Below, one piece after another: positions 20,130 through 30,400 of a stretch of DNA of 64,000 nt. Position 1 is the first letter of the stretch. Each line of letters opens with the position of its first letter. The stretch lies in contig BLSF01000034.1 of the NCBI GenBank assembly GCA_012862575.1, positions 131,712-195,711 on the forward strand, read 5' to 3'. The DNA is from Parietichytrium sp. I65-24A. Its lineage: Eukaryota > Sar > Bigyra > Thraustochytrida > Thraustochytriidae. The position numbers and the translations under genes are program-made. Under the pieces are notes generated by a model. That model was not told the origin of the DNA and searched no databases. It saw only the letters and a list, made by a program, of their open reading frames with translations.

Positions 20130-21053
20130 TCAGGAATGTAGTGTATGCGGCGCCCTCGAAAGGGATCGCCGTAACGACTCTGCTCTGGCCGTTGCGCTCA
20201 CAGGAAGGGAGTTGCGAAACGTTTCTGCCCGAGCCTTGAGCGAATGCTTCATCTGTGTGCTTGGCTCGTCCGGCACGCGACGAACTGTGCTCGCCACTAA
20301 AGGGCTGCCCATGGCAATCTCATCTGCGGACGGCAGCACGTAAGGGACTCGGATTTTCTTCTTCATTCGCAAAAGCGGCTCGGGGCATTTGACTTTTGTC
20401 ATTACCGTTGCTGGAGTGGGGTACTCCTTCCCAAGCACGTATACTTTTGACAAAGTTGTGCGCCTCACCATGCTGTCTACAAGCGGACTCCTCGAGCGCT
20501 TCATGTCATCACTCATAAACAGCTTCTCCTTAGCCACGTTCCAGGCGCGATCCAGTCTCTCCAAGATACTTTTCTCGTCCACTTTTACCTTCGACTTTCT
20601 TGGGTCGTATTCTTTCTCCTCGAACAAACCATTTTGAAGCCCCCGCGAGAGCGTCTTACTTCTTTGTAGCGTCCCAACCCGGTGAAATTCATCGTGCAGC
20701 ACTCCCTCGTAAATTCGCTGTCGTAGCTTCTCCACGTCGATCGTCGTCTTGTCGCAACTGACGCATCGTCCAACCTTCCAGCCCAAAATGCACCTGCAGA
20801 ATACCACGTCCGGTGCCTTACGGCAGTCGCTCTCCCCGTTCATCAGATCGCAATCATCCCGGGCCCAATCTTGCACGTCAACACCTGCCAAAATTCGCCG
20901 TTTCTCCTGTCGGACATCTGCTTGTTCGCCGTGCTCTTTCCCGCATGCCTGCACAAAGAGCAGCGCCAAGTGCGACTTTGACGTCTCGTGCTTTTGCAGC
21001 TGCTCCACGTTTTTAAAATCAAGCATGCACACCCAGCACACAAAATCCTTCAT
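20130..21053 (-). CDS. C2H2 zinc-finger protein, unknown function
   Basis: 307 residues from the ATG at 21053; the frame is open further upstream but without an ATG, so a 5' exon is possible. A single C2H2 finger lies at the very N terminus: C6-x2-C9-x12-H22-x5-H28, the wide U1/RBM5-like type found in RNA-processing proteins. A second Cys set near 90-105 (FCRCILGWKVGRCVSC) may bind zinc. The C-terminal half is basic with short internal repeats: SPLVDSMVRR and SPLVASTVRR, then ARAETFRNSL and ARAESLRRSL. No enzyme domain is visible. A nucleic-acid-binding role is a guess from the finger type only. Confidence 0.65.
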   Translation of the reverse strand: MKDFVCWVCMLDFKNVEQLQKHETSKSHLALLFVQACGKEHGEQADVRQEKRRILAGVDVQDWARDDCDLMNGESDCRKAPDVVFCRCILGWKVGRCVSCDKTTIDVEKLRQRIYEGVLHDEFHRVGTLQRSKTLSRGLQNGLFEEKEYDPRKSKVKVDEKSILERLDRAWNVAKEKLFMSDDMKRSRSPLVDSMVRRTTLSKVYVLGKEYPTPATVMTKVKCPEPLLRMKKKIRVPYVLPSADEIAMGSPLVASTVRRVPDEPSTQMKHSLKARAETFRNSLPVSATARAESLRRSLSRAPHTLHS

Positions 21054-21310
21054 CTTTGCTGCATGCTCTCCCGGATCCCCGAATATCCTACTCTCCTCGG
21101 TCGAGCTCCCGACCTGCCGATCTCTCAATCCACTGATCCGCGTTCAGGCCTCCCAAGCCGCTGCGCTTTGTACAGTCACAAGTGCCCTTGCGCTCCTTGA
21201 GTCCCTTCACCGGAGCACCTTTCCAGCCCCGCAGCGGACCATCTACTTGCGACTCGCCGCGCAAAAGCTGCGTCAACCTCTCTTTCTCGTCTTCCTTCAC
21301 GTGCTCAATC

Positions 21311-21407
21311 TTCGATGTTCAATGTTCAATGTTCAATATTCAATCAATGTTTCAATGTTCAATGTTTAATCATTGAGTTCAATGATGTTCAGTGTTCAGT
21401 GTTCAAT
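21311..21407. repeat. TTCAATG degenerate tandem array
   Basis: About a dozen variants of TTCAATG (TTCAATA, TTCAGTG, TTTAATC) in under 100 bases. The same word and its complement CATTGAA recur in other gaps, for example near 8535-8590 and 15205-15235. Confidence 0.85.
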
Positions 21408-22070
21408 TTTTTCACTGTTAAAAGGTATTGGTTCACGATGACGAAGTCGAACAATCACCGACAACAGAATGAAAGTTGCGCTTCGCTACGGTTACGACTA
21501 GTTGTTCGATAGGACCAGGCGGCGCACACCTCGATGGGCCGCGGAGGACTATGGTGTGATAGCGGGAACGGTAGTAGTGGTTGGGAAAATCGGGACAACG
21601 GATTAATTTGCAGAGGAAATTTGGAGGAGAGGTTTCGTGGACTTGCGGGAAAGTGCGCAACAGTGGGTAGTCGTGGAAAAGGGCGGACAGAGAAAGATTG
21701 CGAAATTCGAGTTTGCTCAACTCGTTTTCTTACTATTCTACAAAACAGTTTGTTCTGAAGGTTTGAGAGACAGACTGGACAGACGACTTGCGAGTCGCAG
21801 GGGCCCCAGTCAGCGAGAGCAGACTTACATTGACTGTTGTATGCAATAGCGACAAAGAATTCAATACCAAAGCGAATTCACTGATCATCTTGACATGAAC
21901 TGGCATACTCGCGGTTAGTTGGATCGCGAACGACGCCACTCATAGGACGCTCCGTACGGAGAGAGCTACCACGTCAACCCGACCATCACGTCTCTCTGTC
22001 TATCCTTGGTTGGTTGGCGAAGGTTGGCGAGGGTGTTAGCGCGGGAGCTCAGGTCGTCGTCATCGCTGTT

Positions 22071-22236
<166 letters not shown>

Positions 22237-22266
22237 CAGCGCGAGCTTGGGAGGGACGGGCAGGAG

Positions 22267-24234
22267 ATGCTCTCTTGGAGAAGTGCGTCGAGCAAGATAT
22301 CGCGGAAGATGATCTCGTGGGCCGGAGATACGTTCAAGCACCAGAAGGAGCTGCCCAAACTGCCGCTCCCGACGCTCAAGGACACCTTCGAAAAGTTCAT
22401 GGAGACGGTGGAGCCGTACTTTCAGTCCCCCGAGGAGAGAGCGGAGGTACGAAAAGCCGTGGATCAGATCCTTGTTGACCCAAAGATGAAGGAAAGACAG
22501 GCCAAGCTGGAGAAATTGGCGCAGACCAAGAACAATTGGCTGTCCGAAATGTGGATTAGAGGGTGCTACATGCAGTGGCAAGAGGCGCTGCCAATCAATA
22601 GCAACGTGGCCGGATACCTGTTCGGAGAGGACAGAAAGAAGTGGGACCCCACCTTCAGCGCGTCTGCCATGGCGCATGGGGCACTAAAGTACCACATTGC
22701 CCTGCTCGATGGGACCGTGAAACCAAAAATGGTTGCCAACAAGCCATCGTGCATGGACCAGTACACTCGAATGTTCTCGCTGACCCGTATTCCGGGCAAG
22801 TTGGAAGATCATCTGGTCAAGTACTCGGAGTCTGAGTCCAGACATATTGTCGTAATTGCGGCGAATCGCATGTACTCCCTTCCAGTTTTGGACGAGCAGC
22901 GTAACCTCATTCCCCTCGAGGTGCTACATGCTGCCATCCGGAAGATTAAAGAAAATTCGCCTGGCCCGTACCCAGTCCCGGCACTGACCGCCTCCAGCCG
23001 GCCGATCTGGGCAGATGCACGGGAAAGGCTCCTATCAGACCCCCAGAATGCGGCAGCTTTGAACACCGTCGAAAGTGCAATCTTCTCGCTCTCGATTGAG
23101 GATGACGTGGACGAAACAGACGATGACTGCGGCAAAGCTGGACTTGTGGGCTCCGGAAAGACAGTCTGGTTTGACAAATCCATCAACATCCGGGTGAGAG
23201 GCGATGGAAATCCTTGCACTACTGTGGAGCATAGCTGGGCTGACGCTCCAGTTCCTCTCGACATGTTTTTCAACCATGCTCTGAAGTACGCTGAAGGCCT
23301 CGTCGATGGGCAGACGGATCTTGAAAAACGCTCAAGTGCAGTGTCCTTCCACAGCGAGTCGGAGTGGGCCGCTCCTCAAGAGTTAGACTGGAACTATTCT
23401 AAGACTTTCGTGAAGGACGTCGAGAACGCCGCAAAAAGCGTAGAAGCCGCGGTGGCAAACTCAGATGTACGCGTCTATCTGTGCAAGGGGCTTGGCAAAG
23501 ACTACTGGAGAGCTGCTAAAATTAAGCCAGATTCTGCCGTCCAGATGGCACTTCAGCTAGCATACCGTTTGCAAAAGCACGCAACCTCCCCAGTGGCGAC
23601 CTACGAAACAATTGGAATGGCTGGATTTCTTGAAGGACGGACGGAGACATGCCGTGTGGTCAGCGAAGAGTCTGAAGCCTTTGTGAAGGCAGCTCTGGAG
23701 TTTCAACGCTCACGAAGTGAGGAGAAGCGGTCCCAAGCTGAGAAATTACTCCGGATCGCTTGTGATGCTCATATCAAGTACATTGCTGACGGACAAAGCG
23801 GCAAGGGAATTGACAGGCACATGTTTGGCCTCCGAATGGTGACTGATTCCGGAGACGACTATGTTCCAGCTCTGTTCAAGCACCCTATCTTTGCAAAGTC
23901 AGGCAGTACTGGAGGATTCATTCTTTCCACAAGCAACAATTCCTACATTCCAAGAAATTTCGGCGGAATGGTAAGTTGACTATATGTGTCCCTGTGATTG
24001 ATTGCGCCGCGGTGCCAAACGAACTAACCTTGTCGAAACGCTCTTTCGTAGTTTGGGGCTGTAATGCCGAATGGATATGGAATGTGTTACATTCCTCGAG
24101 CCGATGGAGTGGCGCTCTGTGCAGAAAGCAAGAGAAGCTGCAAGGAAACCGATACTCTCGACTTTTGCAAGGTCACAGAAACTTGCCTCCATCTTGTCGG
24201 GGAAATCGCTGGGGTGCAAAGTAGCAAGCTGTAG
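22267..24234 (+). CDS. CRAT: carnitine O-acetyltransferase, probable dual mitochondrial/peroxisomal
   Basis: Transfers acetyl groups between CoA and carnitine. Two exons, 22267-23970 and 24052-24234, give 628 residues, the usual size. Motifs: the N-terminal family block LPKLPLPTLKDTFEKF; catalytic His322 in VEHSWADAP; the substrate-binding block ATYETIGMAGFLEGRTE; and C-terminal FGAVMPNGYGMCY, rebuilt across the intron. Residues 1-14 (MLSWRSASSKISRK) are basic and Ser-rich, as in a mitochondrial presequence; a second in-frame ATG at 22309 would omit them. The C terminus is SSKL, a canonical peroxisomal PTS1, encoded in exon 2. An unspliced message stops three codons into the intron (end GMVS) and loses 60 residues including PTS1. 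Dual targeting is known for animal and yeast CrAT; here it is inferred. Confidence 0.94.
23971..24051 (+). other. spliceosomal intron in carnitine acetyltransferase
   Basis: Donor ATG|GTAAGT at 23971, branch-like CTAAC near 24023 and acceptor TTTCGTAG ending at 24051; 81 bases. Splicing joins GGM to FGAVMPNGYG, a conserved block. The length is a multiple of three, but a TGA follows the donor at once. Confidence 0.95.
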
Positions 24235-24409
24235 CTCTCATGCAAATTTTTAAAAGTCCATCTCAAGGCTAAAGATGTTCTCGCTGTCAGATCGAGTGCC
24301 TCACTGTGAATGGACTTAATACCGTATTTAAATAATTAAGATTTATACAATCTCCTTCCTTACACATCAGAATTTACAAGTTGTTGTGTCAGGGCTATAG
24401 TATAGATGC

Positions 24410-27400
24410 TCATGGGCTGCGGAACGAAGCCACTAGCTCGTTCCAGGCGTCCATCTCTCCTTCTTCCATGGACTTTACGTTGGATTCAAAGTTTGGGTAT
24501 TTGTCCAACACGTATATATTTCGACACATTACGTGAGCCTGCAGACCAATCAATTTCGCTTTCTTCAAGCACCGAGCTTCCCAAGACCTGCAGTCTGGGT
24601 AGAGCACACTCGAGTTTTCGCTCTGCTGTTGTCGCTGAAAAGCTAAACTTGCTTCAAGGAACATTTGTTTCGCGACGTGCAGCTGCGCCAAATCAAATTG
24701 AGAACCTGCGTTGTCTCGACATACGCTTGATACTTCGACTTTGGCCCGGCAGAGCAGCCTGTATCCGTTTTCATAGAGAGACCTCCCCAGCTCGTAGTAC
24801 ATTGACAATTTTAAAAGCGAGTCCACTGTGACCTTCAGGGCTGGCCGAGCTTTATAAAGAAACCTGGAGAGGGCAAGCTTTAGCTCCGAACAAACGTGAT
24901 TTGATGGAACAGACCCAGCAAAGCTCAAGAATGTGCCAAAGGCGCCATTCTCAAGGGATTCAACCAACACAGGTTCAAAAGACTCGTAAACTCCTGCACC
25001 GACTATGATTCTCAGGGTGAGTCCCTGAGACCTGTCGCGGAGAGCGGCTAATGCGTCGCGTTTCAAGTCTTCCAGGGTGCTTTCTGCTGCTGTTTCGTCG
25101 CAACCAGAGACAAAACAGTGGAAGGCCAAGAGGCGGAACTCTTGAGCAATGCACGCAGCATTTCGCTCTCCAAGGGACGCGGCGACTTTCAACGCTCTTT
25201 CACCAAATTCAATGATTTTTGTGCTGTGGTCCTCAAATATTTCTATCAAGCTGCAGATGTCATGCTCCGAGAATAACTCGAGTGGTTCTGGGCCACCCAC
25301 CCAGCCTTCTTCTGATCCGCTCGTTTGTTCCAACAGCATTTCACAAATAAGGCTCGTTAGGCGGCTAGTTTGGGCTTCTGGAAACGAGCGCAGGATTAGG
25401 TGCACAAGAGAAATCGCTCTTGCAGCTAGCAAATCTTTGTCCGAAAGTCCACTGCCAAAGTGCGATTTCGGCAGGTCTGGGCCTCTGCCCATCGACCCAA
25501 CTCTTCGAAAGGAAAGTACGTGGTGCGAAAAAGCAGGAATGAACCTGAGCAAACGCTCTAAAGTCTGATAGCCGTCTACAGTGTCGCAAAATCCGTTGTA
25601 TGAAATCATGCTGCGTCGGGGGAAATTGGCGGCACACCAAGTCGCTCGAATTCGCGACAAAAAGCGCGAGATTACTGGTGTCTGAACCTCCAGGTGACGC
25701 AAGAGTTCGCTAGTGTCTGACTGAAGAATTTTTTTCTCAGGTGGCAAAATTCCGCTGAGCTTCAAGTGCTGTTGATCAAGAAGTTCTCTTCTATCGGAAT
25801 GGGTCCCGCTCGAAAGGTTCAGAGCAAACCGCGCAACCCACATAGAGACGCTATCTACGCCAAAAACAGATAGGTGCTCACATATGACTGCCGCCTCGTA
25901 AAAGTGTCCCATGTTCACCATATCGTCCAAGATAGACAAGGAGACGAGATCGAGAAAGGTGTCCGAGACAGGGCCCTCGGAAGAGCTAATCTTCAATGTC
26001 AGCTCGTCCAGACCTCCTCGGCCACACCAGCCCTTGATTAAGTCAATCCATTCCATGAGAAACCCTTTTGTCAGCATCGGCAAGTCCAGAACGCACGTAG
26101 CCATTGCTCCTCGAGTCGATAGAATGTGCCGAGCACAGAATTTCAAAGTTGCGACACGCAAGAGGGATGGGGATTCGTCTGCATGTATGTACATTTTTTC
26201 TTTGTCGCTCGACGCAAAAGAGAGATAGCTATTCTTTCTCGGACGAGGCGTAACCTGCAAACAATTGACGAGCCACTCCTCGACGATGCATGAAATTCGG
26301 AAAATGAGCTCCACAGTCACAATCGTTTTTTGTAGGCGGTTGAAACACTCAATGAGGAAAAGGGCGCCTTTGCCTGAACTGAAGTCTCGCGATTTCAGAA
26401 ATGCAGAGCACTGATCCCATGCACATGTGTCACTGGGTCCAGACGCCAAAATGTGGGCTGCCTCAGAGAGAACGAGGGATTCAGAGCATAACGCTACTTC
26501 TTCTGTGCTCATGAAGCAGCACTTATATCCAAGACTAGATTGCTTTTCATTGCTCAACCGACAAATGTCTACGAGAGCGCGAGCCCGGGAGAACTCCCCC
26601 CTCGACGTCAAGTTGCCTGCAAGCTCATATCCAGGCATGTTGAGAACCTCTTCTGATGCTCCACCTGAGTCGCCATTTTCGAGCAGCAGTACGACAGAGC
26701 CAAGTCTGGAGTAGTCCAGCCCGGTCAAGTTGCATTTTCCAAGAATGTGAAGGAGCTCTAAAAGCGGAACCCTTGACTCAAAGCTGTATTCCTCAGCTTC
26801 ACGGCAACACGTTTCCAGCAGACGTCGGAACTCTACTCGGACACAGCTCTCGTAGAGCTCCTCGTCTTCGAACCCAGGGTCGAAATTTGAGTATTGTACA
26901 AGCATGTCCCCGGCTTCTACATACTTGGCGGAAGTAAATAGGCTGTGAAACTGTATAAAGCGAGCCAAACGTTGCTTTGAAAAGAGGTACGTAGAGGTTA
27001 GAAGCGCGTTATATCGTCGTTGGTGCATCATATTTAGAACTTGCGCCGCAATCACTCCCCTTGCGGATGAAACGGGTGATCGCGACTGCACTGAGGGCGG
27101 CGAGCGGTTGTCGTCCATGGCCCAGACTGAAAGAAACTCGCTCCAGCATTGCAGCTCTCTTGACTCCTCCCAACCCGTTGCTAGTATTGGTCCAACCAAG
27201 CAACTATGTCGGTCTGATCGGTCGGCCTTCCTTTCTGCGTCAATATGCATAAGCCTCCACATTAGCCCCTCGCTGAATTCTTCATTTAACACGTCGCCTG
27301 TAAGCTGGCTCGCTTCCTTGCTTTGACGAGTACGAACTTTCCCCACGACGACCATTGTGTGCCCTCGGATGCTCTCATCTTGCAAAGACTCTTTCACGAT

Positions 27401-30400
27401 TGCAAGGCAAGTTTCTGGGTCGACATTCTGGATTTGTGCTTCATATAAAAATCGAAGATAGTCTTGTTCTCTTGCCAGCTCGTGCAGATAAGCAAGAGAC
27501 GTTGGAAGACTGTGCATTGTGCAGAACAAGCTCTCTAACTTCAAGTGGGCACGATCAACAGTTGCATGCCCCAGAATGTCCCGCTTCGTCCAAGTCGCTT
27601 CGCCAAGCCAAATAAGCGCTGCGAGCGGACCAGGATCACTCTCGGGTTCGTCGCTGGAAGGATTTGCATATGCGCTCTTGTAGATGTCAACTAGTTTGGA
27701 AATCTGTGAGCCCGGCGAAAAGCTGGCAAACTTAGAAACAACTTCCCCGACGAAACCGGCTTTAGAACGCAGTGGATGGGATTCTAAGATTAGATTGGCC
27801 GCGGCAGCGTCTACACAAAGGTCCAAGTGTGGAAGGCCGAGCAAAAAGAGGAACCAGCAGCAGGCAACTAAACAGGCACGGTCGTCGTAGTGATAAACTG
27901 CAGCTGAACGGGCCAATTTGTAGGCTGACAATATATCTTTGGGTTCCAGCTTCTCTGGTGGTTTAATCAATTCTGCAAACCGCAGAAATGCCAAAGTTCC
28001 TGCGCCTTGGGCCAAGCAAAGTCGGACCAGGCCCGCTGCCGGCCAGGACCCAAATTCAGTCTGAGCGTTCCAAGAATCGCGATGAAATGCAATGATGCTG
28101 CGATCAACTTCTTGAGCCACAGCAAGTAAAGCAAACAACTCCTTAAATGAGATGAGCGCGTCAGACGACTGGCACTCGTCGCTCCACAGCGAAGCATGCA
28201 TACGGCCACTCGGCTTCTTTGGAACGCTTCGCGATGTAGCAAGCGCAATACTGATGTGTTGCAAGCCAAGTTCTTGAGAGATCTCCCACGGGGCCACATT
28301 GCGCAAGTGCAACTCCGCCCCTAACGAAGAAAAGGACCGCGATTGTTCAGACAAACAAGTGATACCCAGACACAGCAGAAATCGATCTCGCTCCGATTTA
28401 GAGGATCGAAGGAAGCTGGAACCAGAGTCAAGGTCAAGAAGCGCCGCTTCATACCACATGGAAGGCGTCCCTATGCGGCGATACAAGAGGCTGGAAATTC
28501 CTGGGATAGGTGCCGCAGGGCACTCGGATAAGTAGATGTTGAGAGCATCTTCTGTGAGACAGAGGTTGTGAGTTTCCACAAAAGTCAACAACGGTTGAAC
28601 GAGCTGGTGCACTACGCAATATTGAAAGTAATATTTTTGAAACTCTTGTATGAGAGCGTCCTGGGTGCTGGTGGCCATCAAAGAGAATAGATAGCCTGTC
28701 GTCGCTAAAGTTTGTAGCGTTAGTCTCCCGGAGCGTTGATGGTGTCGCGGCCTTCCCAAGGGCGAGTGCCACACCAACACTCCGGACTGAGCCGCTCTCA
28801 AACAAACATAGCTCACAATGTGCTGCGGGACACACTTTAAGATGGAGTTTTGCATAGTTGGGTTGTTTTGCAGCTCTAGCACCATCTCCTCCAAAATAGC
28901 ATCTGCTTGATATACGCACGCACGTTCCAGGTAAAAGTGCAAAACCGTCTCTTGATTGACATTTTTGCGATGTTCTGGGTCTGCCTCCAACAAAATCCTG
29001 GACCTCGTTACACTGGACCAAGCACTGACTTCAGCCAATGATGCACTGAAATATCTGCACATCGAAGTTGCTTTCGCTGGTGGAGTCTGCGCACCAGTTT
29101 GCCAGGAGGGTAGCGTATAGTCAGCCTCACTCAAGGCGTCCAATGGGGGCTCCTCCTCTCTCGGAGCAAAAACTCTGGAAAATTTATGACTCGCGAAAGA
29201 CAAGCTTCCTGGCGTGTCTTCCGAGTCTCGCAGTCCGAAGTCGTCGACATCGCCTTGTGCACAACAAAATGCGGAGAGAGTTCCGTTCTGGGCTTTGGAA
29301 TGAACACGTGTATCGTCACTTGCAATGGGCGACTGTTTCACACTCATCCTCATGGGAATATGCATGATTTGAACGCGCCTGAGCATTTCAAACCTTTGCT
29401 TGAAGTCTGAGTGTTGCGGAAAACCAAGATAGATTCGATGGTCGCCATGAAGGTTGGGGCGCTCGTTCTTCGCAGTCGTATATGCAATGGTATAAAGCCT
29501 TCTGCTTGCAACGCAGAATGACGCAGATGGGTGGGACGCTTCTAGCTGGAAGGCAAAGTTGGCGGCTTGGCGTTCGGAGTCCTCCAGACCATAGCTTCGT
29601 TCGATATGCCAAAGTAACCTCCTTCGCGTAGTGCGCCTAACAGTTCTGAACCCAATGAGTTTCAAGATTGCGGCATCTTGTTCCCCCATATTCTCCAACA
29701 TTTCTCGAGCCTGACGAACGAAGTCGACTTGGTCGTTGCAAAGCAAGGTATAGACAATTCTCCTCCCAAGCATATGGGCTAGCCGAATCGAAGGGTTTCT
29801 CGAAGAAATATTTTCATCAAGAAAGCGCAGTGTCATGCCTCGCAATATCCTGGTGTGATCCAGGGTAGAGAGATGCGCGATGGCAGATGAAAAGCAGCCG
29901 CGCGAGAGAGCGTCGCTCACAACATCCAATGGGCTCAGACCGCTCCACTCCGATGTGAGCTCCGGAAGTATGCGGGACTGGATTGCTTTGGCCAAGGACA
30001 ACTTGCAGAGCGAAGCTGCATTGGATTTTACAATTTGATTCTCCTCTGCTGAAGAAACGAGGGAATCACTGCGCCAATGAAACATGACAGCAACTGCTCG
30101 ATCAGATCTTTCTTCGGACGATTCGAATTTGATCCGCGAGCCTCTGTGGTTGATGTAGAATTCGATGCTTTGCACCTGTACCAGCAAGCTATTGGCAGTC
30201 GCGAGCGTGTTTGGTAAAACCTTGCATTCGTTGCGGTCTCGCAATTGTGTTAAACGTTGCTGATGAAGCAACTCTACCGCCCTCACGGCGAGAAATTTTA
30301 CTCCTTTCACTAGCCTGTGAAACTCCGCATCTGTCTCGGACGATTGCACTCGCTGTTGAAGATAGCTGGTCAGGAGTTTGACAGCCTCAATAATTTGCTC

